From contig JAFDXR010000014.1 of NCBI GenBank assembly GCA_018267825.1, forward strand, positions 1-64,000: a stretch of DNA of 64,000 bases. Reading direction: 5' to 3'. Every line of letters starts with the position of its first letter. The stretch's first letter is position 1. Position numbers and translations under genes: made by a program. The notes under the pieces are model-generated. The model did not search any database. It saw only the letters and a list, made by a program, of their open reading frames with translations, and was not told where the DNA came from. Positions 27,506 to 35,669 of the stretch are shown here, one piece after another. The stretch comes from Bacteroidota bacterium (GTDB taxonomy: Bacteria; Bacteroidota; Bacteroidia; B-17B0; Aurantibacillaceae).

Positions 27506-28605
27506 ATGAGGGGAACTAAATATTCAAAAATACGTTCCGTGGCTTTTCCATCCCACAATGCAGGGATCTCACCCTTTTTATAAGTTCCATTTTCAATGGC
27601 GTTTGTATAGGTAATAATCGTTTCAATATCGAAAGGAACAAGTGTATTTGACCCTACCTGGCAGGTTACAGGCCGTTCTGTGTTTTCCCGAAGGGTAAGG
27701 CATGGCACCTGAAGGAAAGTGCTTTCTTCCTGAATTCCACCGCTATCGGTAAGAATAAATTTGCTATACTTGGTAAGCTTCTGAAAAGCGAAATAATCCA
27801 GGGGATCTGTGAATATCAGATTATTTATAGCTTCAAAAGACGCCTTTAATCCCAGAACCTCCATGTTTTTAAGCGTTCTTGGGTGAACCGGGAAAACAAC
27901 ACTTTGCTTTTGAGAAATGTGCTGGATCAGACGAAGGAGATTTTTAAGCCCGGTTTCATGATCAACACTGGCAGGCCTGTGCATGGTCATGAGCACATAC
28001 GCTTTTGGTTTTAATTGCAGCCGGGTCAGGATATCACTGTTTTCGATCTGTTCAGAAAAGGCAACCATGGTGTCGATCATTGTATTGCCTGTGAAGAAGA
28101 GCCTGTTTTCTGATACGCCTTCTTTTTTGAGATTATCCCAACCGCTTTGTTCCGTCACAAGGAAATAGTCGGTTATAGCATCCGTTACTATACGATTGTG
28201 TTCTTCCGGCATGGTTTTATCAAAGCTCCTCAGCCCACTCTCAACATGCGCCAGCTTTATATTGAGTTTATTACCGGTAATAGCTGCAGCCAGTGTTGAA
28301 TTAACATCGCCAACAACCATGAGCAGATCAGGTTTGAATTCTGTGAGAATAAGGTCCTCCAGTTTAACCATAATTTCGGCAATCTGCTTATTGGGAGAAA
28401 CGGATGTATTTATATTCAGAAAAAAATCGGGAACAAGATTGAATTGTGTGAAAAAAACATCAGCCATCCGGCTATCAAAATGCTGACCTGTATGTACTAT
28501 TTTCAGATCAACATCAGGATATAATCCTGCGACACGTTTGAATTGTGTAACTTTTATAAAATTGGGTCGTGTACCAACAACAACCAGTATTTTTTTAATT
28601 GCCAT
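27502..28605 (-). CDS. wecB: non-hydrolysing UDP-GlcNAc 2-epimerase family (WecB/WbpI-like)
   Basis: Interconverts UDP-GlcNAc and UDP-ManNAc, or the corresponding 2,3-diacetamido uronic acid pair if it is WbpI/WlbD. 367 residues from ATG 28605 (MAIKKILVVVGTRPNFIKV); the longer start at 28626 is unlikely. Motifs: GTRPNFIK, HTGQHFD, VVGDVNSTLAAAI, HVESGLRS, PEEHNRIVTDAI and LTDSGGIQEE, all typical of the family. The neighbouring divergent wbpB-wbpD-wbpE genes favour the WbpI role. First gene of the six-gene minus-strand operon. Confidence 0.9.
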   Translation of the reverse strand: MAIKKILVVVGTRPNFIKVTQFKRVAGLYPDVDLKIVHTGQHFDSRMADVFFTQFNLVPDFFLNINTSVSPNKQIAEIMVKLEDLILTEFKPDLLMVVGDVNSTLAAAITGNKLNIKLAHVESGLRSFDKTMPEEHNRIVTDAITDYFLVTEQSGWDNLKKEGVSENRLFFTGNTMIDTMVAFSEQIENSDILTRLQLKPKAYVLMTMHRPASVDHETGLKNLLRLIQHISQKQSVVFPVHPRTLKNMEVLGLKASFEAINNLIFTDPLDYFAFQKLTKYSKFILTDSGGIQEESTFLQVPCLTLRENTERPVTCQVGSNTLVPFDIETIITYTNAIENGTYKKGEIPALWDGKATERIFEYLVPLI

Positions 28606-28705
28606 AAATGGTGCGAATAGATGCAATACTATAGATATTAAGCAAGAAACATTTGTTTTTTTTGACTAATTATTTAGCTATTTTTATCAGCTTAAGATAG
28701 CTTTA

Positions 28706-28713
28706 CAAATATA
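28706..28713 (-). promoter_or_regulatory. candidate -7 box for the wecB-led operon
   Basis: Minus-strand TATATTTG matches TAnnTTTG about 100 bases before the epimerase start. It lies inside an inverted repeat (ACAAAT, 5 bases, ATTTGT; 28705-28721) in the divergent region between wecB and wbpB. No matching -33 box seen. Confidence 0.35.
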
Positions 28714-28754
28714 AGATTTGTGGGCTTATCTATGTTGCTGGTAAATAGATAGTT

Positions 28755-29783
28755 ATGTCTCCCGTTAAAAAAGTAAAGTTCGCGATTGCAGGTTGTGGAA
28801 GTATCGGAAAAAGGCACCTTGCCGTTTTAGATGCAGAACCAAATGCTGAGATTATCGCAATTTGTGATATTGACGAACAAAAATGTAAGGAACAGTCCGC
28901 TTTATATGGGAACATACCATACTATACTTCTTACGAAAAACTGATTTCAGAAACCAAACCTGATATTATTAATATTGTAACTCCACATGCACTGCATGCA
29001 CCTATGACAATACAAGCCTGCAACAAGGGATTTAATGTATTGGTCGAAAAACCCATGGCTCTTACAGTTGCCGATTGCATGGCCATGAATGCGGCGGCAG
29101 ATCATAACGGTGTCAAGTTATGGGTCGTTAAACAAAACAGATACAATGTTCCTGTACGGCTTACAAAGGATGCCATTCAGAAGGGCATGCTTGGCAAGAT
29201 ATTTATGGTTAAATGCGACGTCCTCTGGAACCGCTACCAGGGCTATTACGACGATTCGCCATGGAGAGGCAAGTTGAAAGAGGAGGGTGGAGCCCTGTTT
29301 ACTCAAGCCAGTCACTTTATTGATCTCCTGGTATGGTGGTGTGGTGATGTGGTTGATGTTAAAGCCAAAATACATACGTATAATCATGTGATAGAAACAG
29401 AGGATACCGGCAATGCCGTTCTTACCTTTAGCAACGGAGCCACAGGAAGCCTCAATTGGACGACAAGTGTGTATAACAAGAATTACGAAGGAAGTATTAC
29501 CATTATTGCCGAAAAAGGGACTATTAAAATCGGCGGGCAGTACCTCAATCGCATCGAATATTGGGATGTGCTCGGATATCCTTTACAGGAAGGTGTTGAG
29601 TTTATTGATAAACCCAATGCTTATGGTAAATACCAGGGAACAAGCTCTAACCATGATAAGGTCATTGAAGCCATTATCGGTGGTATGCATGCCGATGATA
29701 CAAACATAGTGGAAGGCTTTGAAGGAATGCGCAGTGTGGACGCTATCGAAAAAATATATGCTTCAGCCCGTAAACCCGAATGA
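28755..29783 (+). CDS. wbpB: Gfo/Idh/MocA oxidoreductase, WbpB/WlbA-like UDP-sugar 3-dehydrogenase
   Basis: 342 residues. N-terminal Rossmann fold with FAIAGCGSIGKRHLAVLD, then VTPHALHAPMTIQA, and LVEKPMALTVADCMAMNAAA, whose EKP carries the catalytic Lys. GGALFTQASHFIDLLVWWCG holds the conserved histidine. WbpB/WlbA oxidises C3 of UDP-GlcNAc-uronic acid to a 3-keto intermediate with NAD+ recycling by 2-oxoglutarate. The order B-D-E (dehydrogenase, N-acetyltransferase, aminotransferase) downstream supports this over other Gfo/Idh members. First gene of the plus-strand trio, 7 bases before the acetyltransferase. Confidence 0.85.
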   Translation: MSPVKKVKFAIAGCGSIGKRHLAVLDAEPNAEIIAICDIDEQKCKEQSALYGNIPYYTSYEKLISETKPDIINIVTPHALHAPMTIQACNKGFNVLVEKPMALTVADCMAMNAAADHNGVKLWVVKQNRYNVPVRLTKDAIQKGMLGKIFMVKCDVLWNRYQGYYDDSPWRGKLKEEGGALFTQASHFIDLLVWWCGDVVDVKAKIHTYNHVIETEDTGNAVLTFSNGATGSLNWTTSVYNKNYEGSITIIAEKGTIKIGGQYLNRIEYWDVLGYPLQEGVEFIDKPNAYGKYQGTSSNHDKVIEAIIGGMHADDTNIVEGFEGMRSVDAIEKIYASARKPE

Positions 29784-29790
29784 TTGATTC

Positions 29791-30258
29791 ATGAGCAACC
29801 AACCCGAAATATACACAGCAGGCATAAGGAATGTTGTTTTTGGAGAGCATGTGAAAATTGTTGAACCCTGCAATCTATACGGATGCTCAATAGGAGATCA
29901 GTGTTTTATTGGTCCATTTGTGGAGATTCAGAAGGATGTGAAAATCGGCAGGGAGACTAAAATACAGTCACATGCCTTTATTTGTGAACTCGTATCCATC
30001 GGCGATCATTGCTTTATTGGTCACGGAGTCATGTTTATCAATGATTTGTTCAGCCAGGGTGGTCCAGCCCGGGGAAATAAGGAACTCTGGAAATCTACCC
30101 ATATTGGTCATCATGTTTCCATTGGCTCCAATGCCACTATCCTGCCTGTTTCTATCTGCGATCATGTCGTAATTGGTGCAGGAGCCGTTGTAACCAAGTC
30201 TATTACCGAACCGGGGATTTATGCGGGTAATCCGGCCAGGTGCATCCGAAAACTGTAA
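29791..30258 (+). CDS. wbpD: left-handed beta-helix N-acetyltransferase, WbpD/WlbB-like
   Basis: 155 residues built almost entirely of hexapeptide repeats (for example IGDQCFIGPFVEIQKDVKIG, THIGHHVSIGSNATILPVSI). The C-terminus YAGNPARCIRKL is the usual end of sugar O/N-acetyltransferases of this fold. In the pathway it transfers acetyl from acetyl-CoA to the 3-amino group of the UDP-uronic acid sugar. Placed between the 3-dehydrogenase and the aminotransferase with spacers of 7 and 9 bases. Confidence 0.85.
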   Translation: MSNQPEIYTAGIRNVVFGEHVKIVEPCNLYGCSIGDQCFIGPFVEIQKDVKIGRETKIQSHAFICELVSIGDHCFIGHGVMFINDLFSQGGPARGNKELWKSTHIGHHVSIGSNATILPVSICDHVVIGAGAVVTKSITEPGIYAGNPARCIRKL

Positions 30259-30267
30259 ATTGTTTCT

Positions 30268-31374
30268 ATGAACGTTTCATTTGTTGATCTGAAGCAGCAA
30301 TATCTCCATATTAAAAAAGAGATTGATGCAGCTATTGCCTCTGTTATTGATAAAATGGCCCTTATCGGAGGAAGTAATAACTCTTTTGTGACTCAATTTG
30401 AAAATGAGTTTGCAGCTTATCTGGGTATAAAGCATGTAATGAGTTGCGCAAATGGTACCGACTCACTCGAAATTTTATTGAAAGCATTTGGTATTGGACC
30501 AGGCGACGAGGTGATTGTACCTGCGCTGTCATGGATCTCTACTTCGGAGAGTGTATCCAATATTGGCGCCACTCCTGTTTTTGTGGATGTGACTGATCAT
30601 AATCTGCTTCTTGATCCGGAATTGATCGAAGCTGAAATCACACCCCGCACCAAAGCCATTATACCTGTTCATCTCTATGGCTGTATGGCCCCCATGAATG
30701 ACATAATGGCTCTTGCCAAAAAGCATAAGCTGTATGTTATCGAAGATTGTGCCCAGGCTCATGGTGCAACATACCATGGGAAAAAAGCAGGCACCATAGG
30801 GCACGCTGCTTCTTTTAGTTTTTATCCGGGTAAAAACCTGGGGGCTTTTGGCGATGCCGGCTGTATGGCAACAAACGACGACCATATTGCAGAAAAAGCA
30901 CGTATGATTGCAAATCATGGGCAGGCGGGTAAACACAATCACCGGATGGAAGGTAGAAACAGCAGGCTCGATGGGATACAGGCCGCTATTCTGAGTGTAA
31001 AACTGAAATACCTGGATGAAGGAAACAGGCAACGAAAACAACTGGCAAAGCTTTACCATGATTTACTGCTACCTGCCACAAATATTCAGTTGTTATCTGT
31101 TCCTGAAAATACAGAGCATGTATATCATTTATACGTCGTGCGTTTTAAAGAGCGTAAGAGTGTGCAGGAGCATTTGCAGACCAGGGGAATTCAAACAGCT
31201 ATTCACTATCCGACGGCACTGCCTTACCTCGAAGCATATCAGGCTTTAAAACGGAAAGAATACCCCATTGCAAAAAAGGCATGCGCGGAAATTTTGTCCT
31301 TGCCAATGTATCCGGGGTTATCAGAAGAAGAAGTCAGATATACATGCACAGCAATACATGAAATTTTAAAATGA
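30268..31374 (+). CDS. wbpE: DegT/DnrJ/EryC1/StrS aminotransferase, WbpE/WlbC-like
   Basis: 368 residues, PLP-dependent sugar aminotransferase. CANGTDSLEILLKAFG, DEVIVPALSWISTSESVSN, IPVHLYGCMAPMN and VIEDCAQAHGATY precede the PLP Lys in SFSFYPGKNLGAFGDAGCM (about residue 189). It transaminates the 3-keto UDP-sugar using glutamate. Last gene of the plus-strand trio; it meets the LpxD-like gene tail to tail with 18 bases between. Confidence 0.9.
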   Translation: MNVSFVDLKQQYLHIKKEIDAAIASVIDKMALIGGSNNSFVTQFENEFAAYLGIKHVMSCANGTDSLEILLKAFGIGPGDEVIVPALSWISTSESVSNIGATPVFVDVTDHNLLLDPELIEAEITPRTKAIIPVHLYGCMAPMNDIMALAKKHKLYVIEDCAQAHGATYHGKKAGTIGHAASFSFYPGKNLGAFGDAGCMATNDDHIAEKARMIANHGQAGKHNHRMEGRNSRLDGIQAAILSVKLKYLDEGNRQRKQLAKLYHDLLLPATNIQLLSVPENTEHVYHLYVVRFKERKSVQEHLQTRGIQTAIHYPTALPYLEAYQALKRKEYPIAKKACAEILSLPMYPGLSEEEVRYTCTAIHEILK

Positions 31375-31392
31375 CATCAGGTGCTATTGCAG

Positions 31393-32289
31393 CTATTTGT
31401 TTTTAATCAGGGGTTTGGCAGGATTGCCAACCACTACTGTATTGGCTTCAACATCTTTCACTACCACAGCAGCCAGGCCAATTGTTGAGTTATCACCAAT
31501 GCTTACTTTATTTATAACGGATGCATTCGGAGCCACCCATACATTTTTCCCAATAACACTGCTGCCACCGATAATGGCATGCGCAATGACAAGCGAATTT
31601 TCGCCGACAATAACACCATGCGCAATATGAACGAGGTTATCAATTTTACAGTGCTTTTTCAATAAAGTACTCCCAAGTACAGCCCGGTCAATGCAGGTGT
31701 TGTTTCCAACTTCAACAAACTCTTCGATAACCACATTACCGATATGCGGCATTAATTCATAATGACCTTCCTCATTTTTTTCATAGCCAAAGCCAATTCC
31801 ACCAATCGTGTTATTGCTGCCAATAGTTACATTCGAGTGTATCACTGTGTTTTCCAGAATGGCGTTGTTGTGCATAATAACAACATTGTCGCCAATAATA
31901 CAATTATCCTCAATCACCGTATGATGGCCTATGGATGTATTCTTCCCTATGCTTACATTTTGGCCAATAATGGCAGATGGGGATATAATGCCCTGCAGCG
32001 GCTTTTTTACAAAAAAATGCGCCAATAAACGCTGAAAAGCCTGTCTGGGATTGTCGATAAGCAAATAGGTACAGTTCGTATTCAATGCCTCTTTGTTTAG
32101 TGAAACCGGGCATATAAGAACGCCCTGCGAGAGAGACGATGCTTTCGCGAGGTTTTTTTCATTGATCCAGCATATAATATCCGGGTCCTGATTGGAAGGG
32201 TCAAATTGTATAACCCTTTTAATAGGTCTGCTACGATTGCCAATAACCTCCAGCGGTTTTAAAAAGGAAATAATCTGATCTAATTCCAT
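31393..32289 (-). CDS. LpxD-like hexapeptide-repeat acyltransferase
   Basis: 298 residues. The N-terminal ~95 residues resemble the small substrate-binding domain of LpxD. The rest is a left-handed beta-helix with GFGYEKNEEGHYELMPHIG, CIDRAVLGSTLLKKHCKIDN and LVHIAHGVIVGENSLVIAHA, the region where LpxD has its catalytic His. The C-terminus VVVGNPAKPLIKNK resembles sugar N-acetyltransferases and lacks the extended LpxD helical end. So it is not the housekeeping lipid A enzyme. It probably N-acylates an amino sugar in this glycan. It shares one base (TAATG) with the upstream PIG-L deacetylase gene. Confidence 0.8.
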   Translation of the reverse strand: MELDQIISFLKPLEVIGNRSRPIKRVIQFDPSNQDPDIICWINEKNLAKASSLSQGVLICPVSLNKEALNTNCTYLLIDNPRQAFQRLLAHFFVKKPLQGIISPSAIIGQNVSIGKNTSIGHHTVIEDNCIIGDNVVIMHNNAILENTVIHSNVTIGSNNTIGGIGFGYEKNEEGHYELMPHIGNVVIEEFVEVGNNTCIDRAVLGSTLLKKHCKIDNLVHIAHGVIVGENSLVIAHAIIGGSSVIGKNVWVAPNASVINKVSIGDNSTIGLAAVVVKDVEANTVVVGNPAKPLIKNK

Positions 32290-32927
32290 TATATTTTTAA
32301 GCGTAAAATTTCAAAACATTCTGCATACATCGAATTGATCTGTGTTCCACGGATTCGAGCCAGTGATTTAATAAAATCAGCATTGGCATAGTTGCGGTGA
32401 GCCTGCGATTTATATTTCAAAATGGAATTTATTTTTTGCTGAATATGTTTTTCATCCAATACACAAAAACCGGCAGTGTTAAACGATAAATTATTCCATG
32501 GTAATTCATAACACATGATATTACTGAACTTAAATGCTCTCAGGCCTTCCTGCGCAATTGTATAATGATCCTGATGTACATCATTTACAGACGGCATAAA
32601 CACGAAATCGGGAGCAATATCCTTTTTAAGTTTCAGAATATCATCCAGCAGCTCCTGACGCCGGAAATTGAAGGTTCTTACTTCATAATCAAATAATATC
32701 AGGTTCTTTTCAGGAACTCCAAGCTCTTTAGTTGCCTCTTTGACCTCTGTTATAAGAATGTCTGATGGGAACTCTTTTAATACCGATTGCTGACAAGCTG
32801 AGAACGCCGCACAATAAACATTGTTTTTTTGTTCTACGAGTTTAGAAATAGTACCACCGCATCCAAACTCCGCATCATCCGTGTGAGGTGCTAAAATCAA
32901 TATGTTTTTTCCCTGAATATCAAGCAT
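32289..32927 (-). CDS. PIG-L family deacetylase (LmbE-like)
   Basis: 212 residues. Zinc-binding AHxDD motif in ILILAPHTDDAEFGCGG (His15, Asp17, Asp18 region) and the third ligand in SVNDVHQDHYTI (His118/121 region). Family members remove N-acetyl from N-acetylhexosamine glycoconjugates or small sugars. Overlaps the LpxD-like gene by one base, so the free amine made here is a likely substrate for that acyltransferase. Preceded by a GT4 gene, 29 bases upstream. Confidence 0.88.
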   Translation of the reverse strand: MLDIQGKNILILAPHTDDAEFGCGGTISKLVEQKNNVYCAAFSACQQSVLKEFPSDILITEVKEATKELGVPEKNLILFDYEVRTFNFRRQELLDDILKLKKDIAPDFVFMPSVNDVHQDHYTIAQEGLRAFKFSNIMCYELPWNNLSFNTAGFCVLDEKHIQQKINSILKYKSQAHRNYANADFIKSLARIRGTQINSMYAECFEILRLKI

Positions 32928-32956
32928 AATTTGAAATGAATTAGTACGGGCTTATT

Positions 32957-34219
32957 CTATAAAGCTAAAGGATTTTCCAATAGATGTGAAATATTTTCAG
33001 CTATTTTTTCTATTGAAAAGTCGGATATGTCATATGCATTGTTGTACCTGAATGATGTTGTGCCGTTTGCGAGAGACAACAGTTTTTCTTCGAAAGTAGA
33101 GCTGTCAACATGTATCCCTAAATGATTTACCTCCATGAAGTCAGAAGCTTTGCCTTTTGAAGAGAAAAAAATAACCGGTGTCCGGGAATGAATAATTTCA
33201 AAAAACTTTGTCGAAATATTATCCTTGCCATATTCCGGAGTGTATAGCAATACGAAGTCATATTGATCGAAACGGTTGAACAGGTCAACGGCCGGTAGTT
33301 GATTGTGGAATTTTACATTGTGAGCCCCGTATTTCTGAAAGAGCGCAGCATGCTGTTGGTTGTCTGTATAAATATCGAGACTGAATGTATTCTGATGTGC
33401 AGCAAAAAAAACAGCACTTTGCTCAAGGTAATGCCCAATTCCTTCATAAATGGTTCCATACAGAACAAGCCGGATAATAGGCGATGGTGTTTTAGGTTTA
33501 ACAGGTATTTCGGACGGGTCGAAGAAATGGGGGATAGTCCGGATTTTATTTTTGAATTGAGGGTAGTGCGAAATAAGGTAATTATACATAACCTCATTTG
33601 GTACGGTGAAAACATCTGAGTCACGTATGGCAGCACACTCCATTTTTTTTTCCTCGGCCATTCGTTTCGGATTCAAAGCCGGAAACCCCCAGTTTGGACC
33701 CCATGTCCATGGATCACGCAGATCATTGAGTATAAATAAATCCGGTTTCCATGCTTTTAGCAAGGTGGCATGATACATCACTCCAAAGGGTCCTCCTGTA
33801 CATATTACCTGGTTTATATCATGCGTGGCAATAATCTTTTTTGCTGCCCGTAGCATGCTGTTTTTCCAAAACGCGGTCCTGTCATAAGGCGTTCCTTTGG
33901 TAAAAAGGCGAATCAGTGTATCCCAGAATTTATAGCGGATCTTTTGAGAGAAAGTATGCGCAGAACGCAGAAGTACACCCGGGTATCTCGCCGGAAGCTG
34001 ATAAAGAATAATAGATGGGTTGCATTTTACCGTATCCCACCAGAGAGATTTTTTCGGGAATGGATTTTCCGCACAGATAACGTGAATGGTGTAGCCTAAC
34101 CGGGTAAGAGCAATGGCGTGTTTCGCCCATCGCCGGCCGCCAATGCCATAGTAAGGTGGAAATACATAAGCGATCAGTAAGATATGCTTCTTATGATCCG
34201 TATATCCCGCCTCACTCAT
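32957..34219 (-). CDS. family 4-like glycosyltransferase
   Basis: 420 residues, GT-B fold. ILLIAYVFPPYYGIGGRRWA at the N-terminus and HALVICAENP-type strand-2 region, then the Rossmann-like C-terminal half with RLVLYGTIYEGIGHYLEQSA and VLLYTPEYGKDNISTKFFEI. The last segment contains a E-x7-like element. First gene of the minus-strand GT4 / PIG-L / LpxD-like group, 15 bases after the stop of the DUF4270 gene on the same strand. Confidence 0.82.
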   Translation of the reverse strand: MSEAGYTDHKKHILLIAYVFPPYYGIGGRRWAKHAIALTRLGYTIHVICAENPFPKKSLWWDTVKCNPSIILYQLPARYPGVLLRSAHTFSQKIRYKFWDTLIRLFTKGTPYDRTAFWKNSMLRAAKKIIATHDINQVICTGGPFGVMYHATLLKAWKPDLFILNDLRDPWTWGPNWGFPALNPKRMAEEKKMECAAIRDSDVFTVPNEVMYNYLISHYPQFKNKIRTIPHFFDPSEIPVKPKTPSPIIRLVLYGTIYEGIGHYLEQSAVFFAAHQNTFSLDIYTDNQQHAALFQKYGAHNVKFHNQLPAVDLFNRFDQYDFVLLYTPEYGKDNISTKFFEIIHSRTPVIFFSSKGKASDFMEVNHLGIHVDSSTFEEKLLSLANGTTSFRYNNAYDISDFSIEKIAENISHLLENPLAL

Positions 34220-34234
34220 TTCAAAAACAAAAAC

Positions 34235-35593
34235 TTATTTATCGTAAGGGAATTTGGTGTAGGTTACAATGAACTTCGGTTTATAAACCGGGTTGCTGGT
34301 TCCGCCGATAACCACACGTTCGTAGCGGCCGTCGCGCTTGTATACATATTGCGGAGTAGGGTCGGCCTGTACAATATAAAAACCGTAATTGCCCACTTTG
34401 CCATCCACAATATCCTGCATCTGCCGGGCAATGTTAAATACATAACGTTTATTATCCGAATCGTATGTGCCGCCGAATTTTACGAGTGTATAGTACTGAT
34501 CTTTTACAAAAGCTTCCTGTTTGTTCTGGTTGCAGGCCAGCAAGGCAATACTGCCCGGTCTTGCATAATCAGCGCTGCTGCCATTCACAGTTTCATCAAC
34601 CTGCAAAATAAGTTCCGCACGGTTAATCGCCACGCGCTGTGAATCCGAATAGTTTTTCAGGAAAGGTAAATAGCATTTGAGGCGTGTAGAACCAAAGCCC
34701 TGTAAATACAGGTCGTACGCGCCTTTGGCAGTATCGCCGGTCAGCTGATCATAAAAATTACTGGTAGCGCCTGAGTGCGAAGTACTGAAATGGTTGAAAC
34801 GCCTGGCATCAGTCCCTTTGAATGTAAACTGAAATTGTTTAGGCTTAAGCCCGGGAATACCACCGTTTCTGTAAAACATAAACAGTCCGGATGCATCATC
34901 GTCCAGATCAAAACGAACAATGGCACCCTGCTGTGAAGGGTTTAAATTTCCGGATGCAACAATATAAAGTCCTTTATAATGACTTAAAAATGTGGCATTG
35001 TCTGACAGGTACTGCGGGTTTTGAAGAATATAACTGGCAAAAACAGAATCGATCGGTAATACAAGCCCAAGGTGTGTTGCAGTCGTATCAATCTGTTTTA
35101 GTTTGGTGGTGATGCTGCAGATCGGGGTGTTCGAGTGCGCAAAACTATAGCTTCCGTAAGCATAAAAATAGGTTGAATCCGGCGGAATAACTGATTCAAG
35201 TGGGTAAACATCATAATGCAGGGCGGTTGTTGTATCGCCCAGAACCTGGCCGGTAAGGCGCAAACGAAGCTCGGCATGTTCCAGTTTAACGTTGGCGCCA
35301 AAAGAAACCCCGGTAATATTGTTCGGTAGTGAAAAATTGGTGTAAATGCTGGCATCGCTTCTGCCAAACACAGGATCCTGGTTGCAGCCCAGGTATTTGT
35401 ATTCATCACCATAGGCTTTCACTGAATCGCCCGGAATGGTATGAAGAAAAAGTGTACTGGTATCTGTAATGGTAAGCCCCAGAAGATCACTTTCGGGCTG
35501 AACATCAAGGCCCAGAATGCTGTCTTTTTCTTTCTTTTTACAGGAAAGCAGGGTCAATGAAATAAAAAGAACTATGAGAAGAGGTCTGATCAT
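34235..35593 (-). CDS. DUF4270 lipoprotein
   Basis: 452 residues from ATG 35593. The signal peptide MIRPLLIVLFISLTLLS ends in lipobox Cys18 followed by KKKEKDS. The ORF could start at 35620, but that lies in the terminator hairpin of the upstream gene. The mature part matches the pattern of DUF4270: ILGLDVQPESDLLGLTITDT, AYGDEYKYLGCNQDPVFGRS and a C-terminal segment with RYERVVIGGTSNPVYKPKFI. DUF4270 proteins are abundant in Bacteroidota outer membranes; their function is unclear. The order DUF4270, glycogen-synthase-like, divergent panC is, from memory, a recurrent Bacteroidota neighbourhood. Confidence 0.85.
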   Translation of the reverse strand: MIRPLLIVLFISLTLLSCKKKEKDSILGLDVQPESDLLGLTITDTSTLFLHTIPGDSVKAYGDEYKYLGCNQDPVFGRSDASIYTNFSLPNNITGVSFGANVKLEHAELRLRLTGQVLGDTTTALHYDVYPLESVIPPDSTYFYAYGSYSFAHSNTPICSITTKLKQIDTTATHLGLVLPIDSVFASYILQNPQYLSDNATFLSHYKGLYIVASGNLNPSQQGAIVRFDLDDDASGLFMFYRNGGIPGLKPKQFQFTFKGTDARRFNHFSTSHSGATSNFYDQLTGDTAKGAYDLYLQGFGSTRLKCYLPFLKNYSDSQRVAINRAELILQVDETVNGSSADYARPGSIALLACNQNKQEAFVKDQYYTLVKFGGTYDSDNKRYVFNIARQMQDIVDGKVGNYGFYIVQADPTPQYVYKRDGRYERVVIGGTSNPVYKPKFIVTYTKFPYDK

Positions 35594-35609
35594 GTAAAGT
35601 ATTGGTAAT

Positions 35610-35645
35610 AAAAAACGCATAATTACTAAAAATTATGCGTTTTTG
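35610..35645 (-). terminator. intrinsic terminator of the GT5 gene
   Basis: Minus strand: AAAAACGCATAATT, a 5-base loop and TAATTATGCG followed by a run of six T. Long stem directly after the stop of the glycogen-synthase-like gene. Confidence 0.88.
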
Positions 35646-35669
35646 GGTAAAATATTTTGACAAGAAACG

